Source: Ditylenchus dipsaci (Eukaryota > Nematoda > Chromadorea > Rhabditida > Anguinidae). From it: a stretch of 64,000 nucleotides of DNA. The stretch is from positions 682,001 through 746,000 of the forward strand of contig SADC01001284.1 of assembly GCA_004194705.1 (NCBI GenBank), in the 5' to 3' direction. Below the pieces are notes generated by a model. The model had not been told where the DNA came from. It worked only from the letters and a program-made list of their open reading frames with translations, and did not search any database. Made by a program: the position numbers and the translations under genes. Of the stretch, positions 1 to 11,537 are shown piece by piece; the first letter of the stretch is position 1, and each line of letters starts with the position of its first letter.

Positions 1-175
1 AGCCCCGTGCGACCCCTTCGGGGGCGCAGGGGGCTTGGTTTCTTGGGGTTGAGATGCGCACACCCACATACCTTAGATACAAATCACTCGAAAGTGACTC
101 TGGATGCATGAAAAAAACATGCATACCAGAGTTTCTTTGTGCGGTAGGCCCCAGCTAACAAAACTATGTTCAAAT
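1..175 (+). repeat. Structured hairpin module, copy 1 (5' truncated by window)
   Basis: Copy of a module that recurs at 2950-3245, 4585-4775, 22335-22440, 25960-26235, 33910-34190 and (reversed, decayed) 60022-60075. The recognisable order is a GC-rich stem closed by GCGCATCTC/GAGATGCGC, a short ACTCGAAAGT hairpin, then a CTCTGG...CCAGAG stem enclosing TGCATG/CATGCA, then TGCGGTAGGCC. Here the left half of the first stem is outside the window. It is followed at about 205-290 by an arm-like stretch (GGTGGTTTACCTTGG) identical in type to the foldback arm at 34287-34380. Function unknown. Confidence 0.7.
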
Positions 176-654
176 CCCATTTTTTAGGACTCTAAATACC
201 ATTTTCAGGTGGTTTACCTTGGTAAAGACCATGGCAAAAAGTCTAATTTCGGTCAAAAATTTTTTTTCCTAAAAATCAACTTTTTAAGTTAGAAAATGCC
301 CGAAAACATTTTTTTTATCGTTTTCAGCGCATAAGAATTACTTAGAATTGGTTAAAACTTGATTTTGAAAAAAATTGTTGGAGGCGGGGGTGGGGTATTC
401 GCTACTAGCGTCGGAATTTCGTATCAGAGAATTAGGCGGGCTTAGGAGCACACATTTAAACAATGTTAAAAGATTTTTCAACTCTCTTTAACACAACACC
501 TATTTGACAGGCATCTTAATCTTATCGCTGAACTTTCGGAACTTATTTTTAAAGTTCATTGATAAAGACTCGTTATTCCAATTTAGTGCCGTCACTTTGC
601 TGTAGGCGTCTATAATTTACGTCAAAATTACGTTTTTCACGTCAAAAATTTGAC

Positions 655-1372
655 ATCCAAATTAAATAATTGCAAAGAGGGAGTAAGTTTTAGGTCAAAA
701 TTTGCGGGAAATCAAATTTAATAGTCTGAAAATAGCTTATGTGGCTCAGAATCCGACCTCAGAAAGGCCAAAATCCGCTGAAAGTTGGTTTTTCGAGGTT
801 TACTAAGGAGGGGGGGGGGTAAACTTTTTGCGAAAATTCGATTACGCTCATCAGAATTTTACTTTGATATAGCTTTATCGCTCAGAATCACATACTGAAC
901 CATCCAGAACTTCCCTTAAAGGACCATGGTTTTTGCGCGAAGTGGAATGTGCAAAATTTGAATCGGCGGGGAACACTTCTCTTTCGTCCATCTTTGTACT
1001 TTTTCGAGTAATTCGAAACGACTAATTCAAATTTTGCACATGCCACTGCGCGCAAAGAATATGGTCCTTTAACCACTTTAAAGCACTCCCGACCAGTATT
1101 TAAGTACCCTGAATCAGTGATCAAGATGTGATTCTGAGCGATAAAGCTATATCAAAGTGAAACTCTGATGAGCGTAATCGAATTTTCGCAAAAAGTTCAC
1201 CCCCCTTAGTAAACCTCGAAAAACCAACTTTCAGCGGATTTTGGCCTTTACGAGGTCGGATTCTGAGCGACCTAAGCTATTTTCAGACTATTAAATTTGA
1301 TTTCCCGCAAAATTTTGACCTAAAACTTCCTACCTGCTTGCAATTATTTAATTTTGACGTCAAATTCGTGAT
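655..1372. repeat. Foldback element, arms ~655-890 and ~1132-1372
   Basis: The right arm is a near-perfect reverse complement of the left. Examples are TATAGCTTTATCGCTCAGAATC on the left side read against the matching start of the right arm near 1131, and the GGTTTACTAAG stretch near 806 and 1211. No coding potential. Related hairpins with GAGCGGATCAGAATT and GGGCTTAATCGC lie at 12950-13330 and 19600-19870, so this is a dispersed family. Confidence 0.75.
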
Positions 1373-1912
1373 CAACATGGTTGATTTGCTTATAAAACTA
1401 AAAAATCATTGGCTGTACCTGAAATTACCCACTAAATTTCTTTATTTCCCGCTAAATTAATTAATTTCCCCACTAAATTTTCACAAAAGCAAATTTTTAC
1501 AGACATCATTTTATTCAGAGTGTTTTGGGGAAAATTAAGAGAAATTGATGTCGTAGGTTACAAATTTGACACTATGTATGCCGTATTTTGCTGAAATATA
1601 ATTTTCGGCGCTAGTAGCGAACGAAATTCAGAAATTTAGTGGGAAAAAACAGAAATTTAGTGGGAAATTCAGCGTTTTGAGGGAAATTCGAATTTAATGA
1701 GAAATTAATTAATTTAGTGGGGAAATTCAGAAATTTAGTGGGTAATTTTAATTTGAGCCAAAATCATTATAAAATTTCGAATTCCGCTTAAGACAAAAGA
1801 TATTTAAATTTTGAAAAAATTTAATTTTAATTTTGTGTTGGAGAAAATTTGAAATTTCACGTCGGTTTATAAAATTTTAAGGCATTTCACAAGCAAATCA
1901 ACCATGCTTACC
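1371..1912. repeat. Foldback with tandem-word arms (TTTAGTGGGAAATT)
   Basis: The outer ends CATGGTTGATTTGCTT (1376) and AAGCAAATCAACCATG (about 1892) are inverted. Inside, a short word is iterated in opposite orientation on the two sides (CCCACTAAATTT at 1427-1490, AAATTTAGTGGG at 1625-1745). No reading frame of interest. Adjacent bases 1913-2574 are AT-rich with no gene or clear repeat that I can support. Confidence 0.65.
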
Positions 1913-2949
1913 CGGATTAGGTGTTGAAACTATGTCGATCTGATCTTGATTTGAACTAATCTTTGACCGCCTCTTATATTAGCGACACAAAATCAATGAT
2001 AAAAAAATTCAAATTACGAGCTATAATTTATCATTACCTTATCTCTATCATTTTTAGTGCAAAAAAATTGCCTTAAAATTAATATATACACCAGCTGTTT
2101 CCTTCAAAAATTAAAATTTCAGTTATTGCGCCAATTTGAATTTCAATGACGATAAATTAGAAATTTCAGCGAAACATAAAAAATCTGGTTTTAAATACTT
2201 ATTAGCTCAAAACTTTGTTCGAGAAACACTGCTACACCTTAAAACTTGTCAAGAGGAAAAAATTTAATTTTGGCGCGAATTCAAATTTCGAAATGCAGAT
2301 TTTCGCTTATTAAGAATTTTATTGTAAAAGATGAATCAGACAACTCTCTGTAAGAAGTGGACAAAATACACAATCAAAACCAAATAATCGCTTATTCTTT
2401 GTCATAGGATTAAAGATAGTCAAAATTTTCGTCCATCGAGTTTAAACTATCAATAAAAGAAAAATAAGGCTATGAAACGAAAATTCTTTTATTCTAGGCT
2501 TTCTCAGCATAAAAAGTTACCCCGAAAAAGTTTTCTTAAAAAGACGAAAACATTGAAATTTCATAAGATCAATAGGGGTGGTCGAGGTCCTGGTCGAGCT
2601 GAAAAAAATATTTAAAAATTGAATTTTCCAAGCAATTTTTGGTAACACTATAGAATGCCCCCCCCAGCTAGCGAAAAATTTACTTTTCCTGAAGGGGAAA
2701 GACCCGTCTCATTTTGATTCTCGTGCTCTGAATAGGCACGGAAACACTTTGGTTTCCGAAAAATCGAAAAAAAAATTTTTCGATTTGCCTTGGCCCCCAA
2801 GGTAAAAAATTTAAGAAAATAATTTAAGAAAAAATATTTTTTTGAATTCCCGCCAAAACATTTTTAAGGGATTTAGGGCTGTATTGGGAGGGGAAGGGAA
2901 TAAAAGGGGCCACCTTCATGGCAAAATTATAAAAAAGTGAATTCTGGAC

Positions 2950-3245
2950 TACTTCGGATGTCCTGCCATGTTTTTCAAGTGGGCCGTGGCAAAAAGAGAC
3001 TCCATATGCATTTTATGGTCAAGAGTACTCGTCGGAATCATGTCTAAGGTAAGTGAGTGCGCGCATCTCTAACTCTCAAGCCTCCTGCGCCTCCTTCAGA
3101 GGCTTGGTTGCTTGGGATTTAGATGCGCACACCCACATACTTTAGACACGAATCACTCGAAAGTGACTTTGGATGCATGAAAAAGCATGCATACCAGAGT
3201 TTATTTATGCGGTAGGCCCAGTATTCAAAACTATGTTCAACATCT
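2950..3245 (+). repeat. Structured hairpin module, copy 2
   Basis: A full-length copy. It has an upstream leader-like part, a splice-donor-like AAGGTAAGTG at about 3047, a GCGCATCTC...GATGCGC stem, ACTCGAAAGT, then a GATGCATG/CATGCATAC stem-loop within CCAGAG. It lies in the loop of the 2575-4565 foldback. Confidence 0.7.
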
Positions 3246-3324
3246 TCTTGTTAATGGGCTCTGTGTGATTAGTGGCCCTCTTTTGTCCCTTCCCCTCCCA
3301 ATACAGCCCTAATTCCTTTTAAAA

Positions 3325-4117
3325 GGCTGTATGAGAAATGTACCACCAAAAGTGAGAATTTGGCCGCCTTTTTAATTTTTTTGGCCGCCTTTTTTAAATT
3401 CATAATAAAAAAATAGAATTTGGCCGCCTTTTTTAAAAAATTGGCCGCCTTTTTTTCTTGTCAATTCCTGTTTTCAAATTTTAGCTCTAATTTGATGGTA
3501 ACTTTGCTCTTAATGATGGCAAAATTGAAAGCCCAGAATCTGGGCTGCGTATTGGTATGAAAAAATCGTGAACTTATAGGAAAAAATTAGAAAATGTAAT
3601 CAAAAACACCTAGATGGTTATTTCGGCCTCTACCTGCTAAATAGTTTTTGTGTAATTTTTTGAATTTTACCTTACAAGTTGACACTTTTTTCAAATTAGT
3701 GAGTAGCCAAAGTTCTGGGCTTCGTATTTGCTATTATAGAAAAAGATAGTACCAACTTGTAAAAGCTGTAATTCAAAAAACGTTCAAATTACACAAAAAC
3801 CATTTAGCAGATAGAGGCCGAAATATCCCTCTGGGTGTTTTTGATTATATTTTCTAACTTTTTCCTATAAGTTCACCCTTTTTTTATACCAGTACGTAGC
3901 CCAGATTCTGCGCTTTCATTTTTGCTATCATAAAGAGCAAAATTACCATCAAATTGAAGCTAAAATTTGAAAAACAGGAATTGACAAGAAAAAAAGGCGG
4001 CCAATTTTTAAAAAGGCGGCCAAATTCTATTTTTTAATTTGAAATTCAAAAAAGGCGGCCAAAAAAATAAAAAAGGCGGCCAAATTCTCACATTTGGTGG
4101 TACATTTCTATTTGAGC
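3325..4117. mobile_element. Non-autonomous MULE-like element, word TTGGCCGCCTTTTT, 10-bp TSD
   Basis: Flanked by the 10-bp direct duplication CCTTTTAAAA (3315-3324 and 4118-4127). Both arms contain several copies of the word GGCCGCCTTTTT near 3360-3460 and its complement near 3995-4080. The innermost sequences also pair. Target length, G-rich first bases and foldback form fit MULEs. No transposase inside. Removing it restores the right arm of the host foldback, which supports the boundaries. Confidence 0.85.
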
Positions 4118-4584
4118 CCTTTTAAAAATGTTTTGGCGGGAATTCAAAAAAATATTTTTTTGAATTTTCTTAAATTTTTTACCTTGGGGCCAAGGCAAAT
4201 CGAAAAATTTTTTTTTCGATTTTTCGGAAACCAAAGTGTTTCCGTGCCTATTCAGAGCACGAGAATCAAAATGAGACGGGTCCTTTCCCCTTCAGGAAAA
4301 GTAAATTTTTCGCTAGCTGGGGGGGGGTATTCTATAGTATAGCCCAATTTTTGCAATAAATATTGGAAACCTCTGCAGCAAAAAGAAAGCCCTGAATGTT
4401 CTGCACCAGATAGTACCAAACACTAGCTTCTGTACTAAAAATATGGACAATGGTCATGGTGCAAGAAAAAAGTTTTCAAATATTTTTGAAACACGATTTT
4501 TAAATAAAAAGCTCGACCACGATCTTGACTTGCCTATGTGAGCACTTTGAGCTCGACGTCGACCTCGACTAGCCTATGTGAGCG

Positions 4585-4775
4585 TAGTATAAGGTAAGTG
4601 AGTGCGCGCATCTATAACTCTCAAGCCCCTCGGCTTGGGGGCTTGGAGTTAAGATACGCACACTTACATACTTTAGACACAAGTCACTCAAAAGGAACTC
4701 TAGGTGCATGAAAAATGAATGCATAACAGAGTTTATTTATGCGGTAGGCCCCAGTTAAAAAAACTATGTTCAAAT
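4585..4775 (+). repeat. Structured hairpin module, copy 3
   Basis: Contains ATAAGGTAAGTGAGTGCGCG, a stem closed by GCGCATCT and AGATACGCAC, and TGCATGAAAAATGAATGCATA with TTTATGCGGTAGGCC after it. The first stem is somewhat decayed compared with the copy at 33910. Confidence 0.65.
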
Positions 4776-5149
4776 CCAATTCTTTTGGTCTGTTGGACGC
4801 ATCCATGTCAAAAGTATCATTTATTTCGGTAATGGTACAGAGATAGTTGGGACAGAAATCATCGGGGCAGAAATGGTCGGGACAGAAGTGTCCGGTTTCC
4901 TCAAACAATATTGAGTGTAGTGTAAAGCGTATTTTGAAAATTGTGAGTATTTTGAAAATTAAAGTTTTAAAATTTGAGTTTAAAAAGATATTACCCCACT
5001 GAAAGAATATCGGTCGACTGTAAAATGGCACGTTAACTGTATAATATATTAAAGAGAGAAAGCAAACCTATCAGGGTAACTCCATTCTCAATCTCATTTC
5101 TGATTTGGTCAGCTAGTGCCTAAAATAATTGTAAAAAACGACTACTCAC

Positions 5150-5472
5150 AAGGGAGGGACCATGTCTGTGACCTGGGGATTTTTTTATGCGCGTATTTTT
5201 GTAGAGCGTGCCCAAATCCCATGTAAATTTGGCTCCGCACCTCTGAAAGCTAATAAAAATTTTAAGAATGACCCATGGCCCAAGGGTCAGCTATGAAAAA
5301 CCATGATAGGGGTATCTAGTTGTGTTTTGAACTTTGAATGACCTTGTACCACGTTTTGTGAACCTTCAGAGCTGGGAGCCAGATTTGTCAGGAACTTGGG
5401 CACGCTCTACAAGAATACGCAGAAAAAAAATTCATCAAAGTTCTCCCAGGTCACAGTCAGGGTCCCTCCCTT
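5150..5472. repeat. Foldback MITE, GGGAGGGACC ends
   Basis: The left end AAGGGAGGGACCATGTCTGT pairs with ACAGTCAGGGTCCCTCCCTT at 5453-5472. The arms also share AGAGCGTGCCCAA and CCATGGCCCAAGGGTC. A diverged relative occupies about 36055-36370 (GAGAATGCCCAAGTCCC). Bases 4776-5149 and 5473-6033 contain no gene that I can support. Confidence 0.65.
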
Positions 5473-6042
5473 GTCAAATAATTTTAACAATATACCATAC
5501 CAACGATTGGCTGAAAACAGAAGATGGATCACCTAAATTAATGGTGGTAATAACAACTGTATGTAAAAACAGCATGACCTCCCGAGAGTCATTGACATTA
5601 GTGGCTGTTTTCAAAAATTGGTCTATGAGTGGACCAGTTCGCTGCTCATCCCTGTCTTTAATAGAGATTTTTTTAATTTTGACAATTCTATGTAAGATTT
5701 TAGTCGACTAACCAGGAAATCTCTGCAAAAAAAATTGAGAGCGCTAAAAAAATTATGGAATAAATACTTGAATTTTAGCCTTTTGTCCTTTGTGCGTAAA
5801 ATGTTCTAAAAGTTTGGCTGACTGCGTAGTTTTTCCGCTAAAATTTAAGATATAAACAATTTTTTTTGGGAGGAATGTAGTAATGTAGTCGACCCCGTTA
5901 ACTCTCCACCAACATGATACATAGCCGGATACCGGATAAAAAAACTGATAAAAACGCCAACTTGACCAATTGTAGTCAAAGAATTTTTTTGGAAATTAAC
6001 ACAAAATCGCAAACATTTGTATTCAATGTCAATTCTACAAGG

Positions 6043-7073
6043 GTTACACGGACAATTCGCCTACAGGACAATTCGCCTCCGGGCCGATTCGCCTCCGGGA
6101 CAATTCGCCTCCTGGGACAATTCCCCTCCAATTACATTTTTATTTCCTGTTCAGTCTGTCCATTCACTTCATTAACAATAAGCTTATTTTTAGTTTGTAT
6201 TTTTGCAGTTAAGGTAATGTTGCAGTTGTAGTCCAATCATTTTTTAACTTTTTTTTTGTCCATCCCTCACCGGATCGCCCTAATTTTCTCATGTTGTTGT
6301 CCACATGGTTCATTTAGATGGTCCACTTTAATCATGGAGGTCTCCATCTAGTCGAAAAAAATTCAGCTACTAAAATTACTCAAATTTTACATATGTTCAT
6401 TAAAACTGCTACATACATAAAATATCTCAGATTTAGGTGTTTTAGACAAACATTTGAAGAAGTGGACACTCATATGAACCAAGTGGATATCCACATGGTG
6501 TGGTTGGTGTTGCATCTCTTTTAAATTGAATTTTATGCCACATATTCACTGGAAACCTGTATAAAATGGACAATTGTTCCCTGTTCATATATAAAGGCAT
6601 TCTCACCCTGCTCAGATAATAGAGACAGCAGTTATTTGACTGAAAATTTATCGGCCTATAACCCACTTTATTTGCCTTTCTTTTGATCCAAGTGGACGAC
6701 CGCTTGGTTTAGTTAGTGCATGGATTATCCAGTAGAACTAAGGTTTGATCATAGAAAAACATTTTAAACTTTAAAAGTTCTTTACAAGACGAAAATATTA
6801 CTACCCAGGTACCACTACACTACCTGAGTACAACAAAGCCAAGTGGTCTTCCACTTGGAGCAAAAAATTTTTTACGTTTTCATGTTCCAAAACCTGTTTT
6901 CTGGACCAATTCGGGCATGCTGAAGATGGTTTGATTATAATAAAATAAGGTTTTGTATGGTATTGGTCCCGGGAGGGGAATTGTCCCGGAGGCGAATTGT
7001 CCCGGAGGCTAATCGGCCGGAGGAGAATTGTTCCGGGAGGCGAATTGTCTCGTAGGCGAGTTGTCGTGGACCC
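6043..7073. mobile_element. MULE-like element, word GGACAATTCGCCTCC, 9-bp TSD
   Basis: The 9-bp duplication TCTACAAGG flanks it (6034-6042 and 7074-7082). The left arm has about five tandem copies of GGACAATTCGCCTCC (6050-6130). The right arm has the inverse GGAGGCGAATTGTCC repeated (6965-7060). The interior is AT-rich and I recognise no transposase. Small reading frames at 6318-6524 and 6442-6666 look like noise. Confidence 0.85.
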
Positions 7074-7569
7074 TCTACAAGGCACTTTTTTGCAAAGAAA
7101 TTTCCCGCCTTTCCACTGAAATAAATAATTTATCATCAACAAATATCCCTTCCCTCAAAATACCAGGTCAAGAAGGTAGAAAATGAACGAGTTTCAATTA
7201 CATTACTTTATCCATACCTGCGGTCTAGTCCCTCAAAAACAATTAGTGCACCTCTCGTGTAATCGACCATCTTATAGGTCCAAAATAATTATTTAGTTGG
7301 AGTATGCTAAACACCACGTATTGTTAGTATTAGTAACGACTACTAAGAGAGACAAAAGTTAAAAAAAATTAAGGAAATCGTTGCTCCCTTTTTGAAGCAG
7401 ATTTATCAGTTTGATTAATCTCCTTTTCAAAATGTGAGTTGCAGGAAATGAATAAATAGCACATGTCTGTGTTCTGATACAATACAATATTATAGTGGAT
7501 ATTTGTGATATTGCGCAGTAAAGTTTACTAAATTTTTATCCGCTTAAAAGGGACCTGCCCGTCTATGTC

Positions 7570-7790
7570 CACTATTGCCTCCCCCCCCCTCAATTCAAAA
7601 AATTTCCTAATAAAAATTTCCTAATCATTGAACTTCTGTACGGATGTTTTAACTTGGTTTCTAACAAAACTATACCTAAAGTTAAATTCCAGGCCTTGTT
7701 TTGTTAAAAACCAAGTTGAAAAATCCGAAGAGAAGTTCAATGATTAGGCGAAAATTTTTGAATTGGCGGGGGGGGGGCAATAAAGAACGC
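7570..7790. repeat. Foldback MITE (ATTGAACTTCTGTACGGAT family), copy 1
   Basis: The arms CAATTCAAAAAATTTCC...ATTGAACTTCTG and the complement ...GAAGTTCAATGATTAGGCG meet near a CAAAACTATACCTAAA loop. Other copies are at 17198-17437, 61869-62114 and 63244-63483. No coding sequence. The flanks 7083-7570 and 7790-8101 hold no recognisable gene. Confidence 0.75.
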
Positions 7791-8578
7791 ACGGACATGG
7801 TCCCTTCAAATACCATAAAAGGTCAGCCACAATATTGACGTCTCATCAGACTGGGCTGTGACATATATCAAATTTTCATAACCTTTCCCAGTTTTCATAG
7901 TAAAGATTAGATGTGGGATAGACTTTGCAATGTTGGGATACTAATTTTACTTTTTCAGGAGTATGCTGTGAAAAAACAAGATATGTTCCCCATTCTTAGT
8001 CACATTAAGATGCCATGCTCCCTGAAAATTATGCTCGCAGCATGCAGCGCACTCATATTGTTCCTTTTTACAAAAATTTGGGCTACTATCACGCTTTTCG
8101 GATAAATATCAGGGATGATTTTGGTTAGCCGCATCAACTTTTAGAAAATAGCCGCAGCCGCATAGCAGCGTCAACATTTTTAAAATAGCTGCAAGACGCA
8201 GCCGCAATTGTCCTTAGCCGCACTTGAAAGCTTAAGAAATAACCTTTATTAAAGTAAAATACTCATTAACGTAAGCACAGCCATGCTTTGGTTGGTCTAG
8301 AGGGTTACACAGAAACACAGCGACACTTTAAAATTGATTTTAATTTTTTAGCATTTTAATTTTTTAGGTGTCTACTTTTTAATAACCCTTGTAGTTGACA
8401 AGAGAACATCACATAGTGTCGTCGCGATATTAAAAAAAACCCTATATACCATTCAATATGAAATTTAAAAGTATAATAGTGACATAATGGTCAAAATCTG
8501 CTAACGGAGCGATTTTCTAAATTAAAAATGCGTTTGAAGTTGGAAAATGTAGTTCAAACTATATGTATCTGATAGTAT

Positions 8579-8830
8579 GGGCGGCACCGAATCATCGACA
8601 CTGAATTCATCGACAAGCGAATTCATCGATACTGAATTCATCGACACATTTTATTTAGGTTACAGGTTCGAATCCTGGTGGTAGTACACATTGTTTTTCT
8701 TTGACTAACAGTTACAAAATAGCTTTTATAAGGCTGCGTAGCGGAGGGCTCCGCTACGCAGCCTTATAAAAGACATGTCTCGATGAATTCGGTGTCGATG
8801 AATTCAGTGTCGATGAATTCGCCTAACGCC
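8579..8830. mobile_element. 252-bp MULE-like element carrying a tRNA T-arm, 8-bp TSD
   Basis: GATAGTAT is duplicated at 8571-8578 and 8831-8838. The arms are tandem copies of GAATTCATCGACACT and its inverse. The centre holds ACAGGTTCGAATCCTGG (8662-8680), which matches a tRNA B box and forms four of five T-stem pairs, followed by a perfect hairpin around CTGCGTAGCGGAGGGCTCCG (8732-8770). The tRNA 5' half is absent, so this is a captured fragment or SINE tail and not a tRNA gene. Confidence 0.8.
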
Positions 8831-8851
8831 GATAGTATTATAGTCAGATAC

Positions 8852-9331
8852 CGTATTTTCTCTAATAAGCGTCCTCCCCAAAAGTCGGAAAATGTACCCA
8901 AATTACTTGACTTTATCGAACTGGTCTGTAAAAGATTATACCACTTTCAAAGCGCAAGTTTATACTCAAAGTGAAGCTGAGAATCTCTTCTATATTCTCT
9001 ATCTGACACTGGAATATATGCCGCTAGTAAAAGTCAAGAAATCAAAGAAATCAAAAAGAGAAAAGAAATCAAATTCCAGCAGAAAATATAGTGTGAAAAT
9101 ATAGTGTGACCATTGATTTGTGAGGCTTATAAAATTACATTTTATCTTTGTTTTGTTGAATCAATTGGCGATACACTTGTTGTGGCGCTATAGAGGAGAG
9201 TCTCAACTTCACTTTGAGCATAAACTTACCTTTTAAAAGTGGAAAAATCTATTACAGACTAGTTCGATAAAGGCAAGTAATTTTGGGTACATTTTCCGAC
9301 TTTTGAGGAGGGAGCTTATCAAGAAGAAATA
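8852..9331. mobile_element. pogo-like MITE with CCGTATTTTCTCTAATA ends
   Basis: The left end TACCGTATTTTCTCTAATAA and right end TTATCAAGAAGAAATATGGTA are inverted, and the arms extend about 130 bases each (8870-9000 versus 9185-9320). TA flanks both ends. The same terminal motif occurs at 11284, 14972, 20413 and 53845. No transposase. Confidence 0.7.
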
Positions 9332-9342
9332 TGGTATGTACT

Positions 9343-9416
9343 TGGATGGCCGAGTGGTTGAGCGTTTGGTGCCTTTTCTATAGTCACGAGTTCGACTCCA
9401 CATTACTACAATTCCA
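9343..9416 (+). other. tRNA-like (Leu/Ser-type A box) sequence, probably SINE or pseudo-tRNA
   Basis: GATGGCCGAGTGGTTGAGCG resembles an A box of a class II tRNA. GAGTTCGACTCC, about 40 bases later, resembles a B box. The acceptor and T stems do not pair well in my folding by eye and no anticodon stem is convincing. A tRNA-derived SINE head or dead tRNA is the likeliest reading. Confidence 0.4.
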
Positions 9417-11283
9417 TTTTTTCAGTTATTTTGACTTTTTTGCTCATTATTGTTTAATAAATAATTTTCTTATTTTTTATTTTTTTATCCGTCAAATTAC
9501 GTTAAATGGGATGATATTGATTACCAATGAAAATATGAGTGTGTCTACGAGTGAGATGAGTTCTTAAATGGTATGGATGAGGAAGTCAATTATGAGGACT
9601 TATATTTTCATTGGTAATCAATATCAATACCAACTTCAAACGCATTTTTAATTTTAAAAAAAGTCGCTCCGTGAGCAGATTTTGAACATTATGTCACTAT
9701 TATATTTTTTAAATTTCCTATTGAATGTATATAGGGGTTTTTTTAATATCACGACGACACTATGTGATGTTCCCTTGTATGGCTCAACTTAAAATGTTGG
9801 CCGAACCCCCAGAAAATAATTTGTGGGGTTTCACCAGTACGCAGAAGCCCTACACGATATTTTTAAAAATGTCGGTGTTTTTCTGTGTCTTCCTGTAGAA
9901 AACAACTTCTGTTTGTCAACGCTCCCATTAATTGAGGTACTATTGGGAGAGTTGACTGCAACACAGTCTACAAATAGCGGGTGACAATTGACCGATTTCT
10001 TATAAAAGGTCAATAATATTAATTGACCGGTCAATTGACTGGTCGATTGACTATTGTTCAACTTAGTTAAAGACTTTTTCGCTAATACGGATAGCCGCGC
10101 GGCTAGCCGCATTTGATTTGTGAACATGGCCGCAGTCGCACTTGGTTCCGTGTAAAAAGCCGCAGCCGCAAATATTGAAACCATCATCCCTAATAAATAT
10201 CTGTGGGATTTGAAGAAAAAATTCCTACAAAAATCATTTAAAAACAGGCTTTAGAAGAATTAGCTTATGTGAAATTTTGTGTATTCATGCTCTTCCCAAT
10301 TTTTTTTCTAAGGCTATTATGCAGCTGGGGAAAACACGTTTGAGCCCGTTTTTACATATGCCGGTCTATCCGCGCCTAAGGCTTCGCCTAAATCAGAAAA
10401 ACTAAAACTAAATTCCTTAAAAAATAAATCCTGCAAAAGACAAATTCAATAAATGTCACAAACACAGCAACATACCCTGGTTCGGTCCGTGACAATTCGT
10501 CACCTCGGCCGATTCGTCACCTCCTACTAAAACGGGACGATTCGTCCCCTACCAATAAAACCGGACAATTCGTCACCTCCCATTAAAATGAGACAATTCG
10601 TCACCTATCAATAAAACCGGACAATTCGTTACCTATTTCTAATTAGCATAATAACTGTGCAATTCTTTCAGTAGTTTGAACTATATGACTATAGTGAATA
10701 CTAGATGGTTCGATTGCTGTTTCGCCCCCATCTTCAATTAAGAGTCTGGGCACTTGGCTACCTTTACTTTTCACCTTAATCACCACCGACATACTAGATG
10801 ACTAATTCGGTCATTTGCCACTTAATCTATCTGACTAGTCGATACTAGGTGGTTCGACCAGTCTACGCCCTTATACCTAATTATAAGACCCATTATATTT
10901 GACTATTATAAATTTGGGGCGTAATCGTTTTGCCAATAAGATTATTTTGCCAACTGCATCTTTTGCCAATGGCATCTTTTTGCCAATGAAATCCATTCGC
11001 CGTTGGTATCTTTTCTCCGATACTTTCTTTTCGCAAGCACTCTCATTTTTCTGACAATTCGTCACCTCGGCCGATTCGTCAAATAAGCAGTGTAAATGTG
11101 ACTGAGAACTGTAAATCTGACTAAATTTTATAAATGTTGCTTTGATTTTTTCTTCAAATAGTTTTTTCACATTTTATGTAATTCAAGATGTCATATACAC
11201 CACCCCCAAAACCTAGTTTTCTAGGAGTGGACGAAAACTATTTTCATACAATAATTTTTCATGAAAAGACCAGAAAAACAATT

Positions 11284-11537
11284 TACCGTATTCTCTCTAT
11301 TAGTTCCACACTCTCTATTAAACCCACACCCCAACTTTGAGGACCTGTATCTCAGCTCAGAGAAAAAATTTAACAAAGCTGTTTATTGCATTTTCTTAAC
11401 TCCCACGAGCTCTACTGATTCCACGTTTTATATTTTGGTTGAGCATCCAAAATCTCGAGATCGACCCCAAATTTTTCCGATTTTCGGACGATTGAAAAAT
11501 AATCCCACATGTGGAACTAATAGAGAGAATACGGTAA
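11284..11537. mobile_element. pogo-like MITE, TA target
   Basis: TACCGTATTCTCTCTATTAG at 11286 is the inverse of CTAATAGAGAGAATACGGTA at 11518. TA is duplicated. Deleting it rejoins AACAATT to AAATGGG, which then matches the opposite foldback arm (CCCATTTAAATTGTT near 12347). The insertion is therefore confirmed by the sister arm. Confidence 0.8.

Larger units (their letters stand above)
2575..4565. repeat. Composite foldback, arms ~2580-2910 and 3283-3324 + 4118-4565
   Basis: The left arm (GCTAGCGAAAAATTTACTTT near 2669, AGACCCGTCTCATTTTGATT near 2699) returns as reverse complement at 4180-4325. The outermost GGTCGAGCT/AGCTCGACC parts pair near 2590 and 4510. The right arm is split: its inner piece (CCCTTCCCCTCCCAATACAG) is at 3289, and the rest resumes at 4118 after a 793-base insertion. 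The loop carries hairpin module copy 2. No genes. Confidence 0.8.
8390..9780. repeat. Foldback nested in the hAT-like element
   Basis: The left arm about 8400-8570 (CACATAGTGTCGTCGCGATA, AATGCGTTTGAAGTTGG) is inverted at about 9620-9775 (CCAACTTCAAACGCATTTTT, CGACACTATGTGATG). It contains the small element 8579-8830, a pogo-like MITE (8852-9331) and a tRNA-like patch. Confidence 0.75.
8110..10192. mobile_element. hAT-like non-autonomous element, word AGCCGCA, 8-bp TSD
   Basis: An 8-bp duplication ATAAATAT (8102-8109 and 10193-10200) flanks ends CAGGGATGAT... and ...ATCATCCCTA. 8-bp targets with CAGGGATG-type ends are usual for hAT. Each end carries a cluster of GCCGCA words (8130-8225; 10093-10170, inverted), so the arms are word-built like those of the MULE-like elements. 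The interior is filled with later insertions (see 8390-9780). No hAT transposase inside. Confidence 0.75.

Noticed and set aside
9343..9416. Functional tRNA-Leu or tRNA-Ser gene
   Set aside because: A and B boxes are recognisable, but acceptor, anticodon and T stems do not pair adequately by eye.
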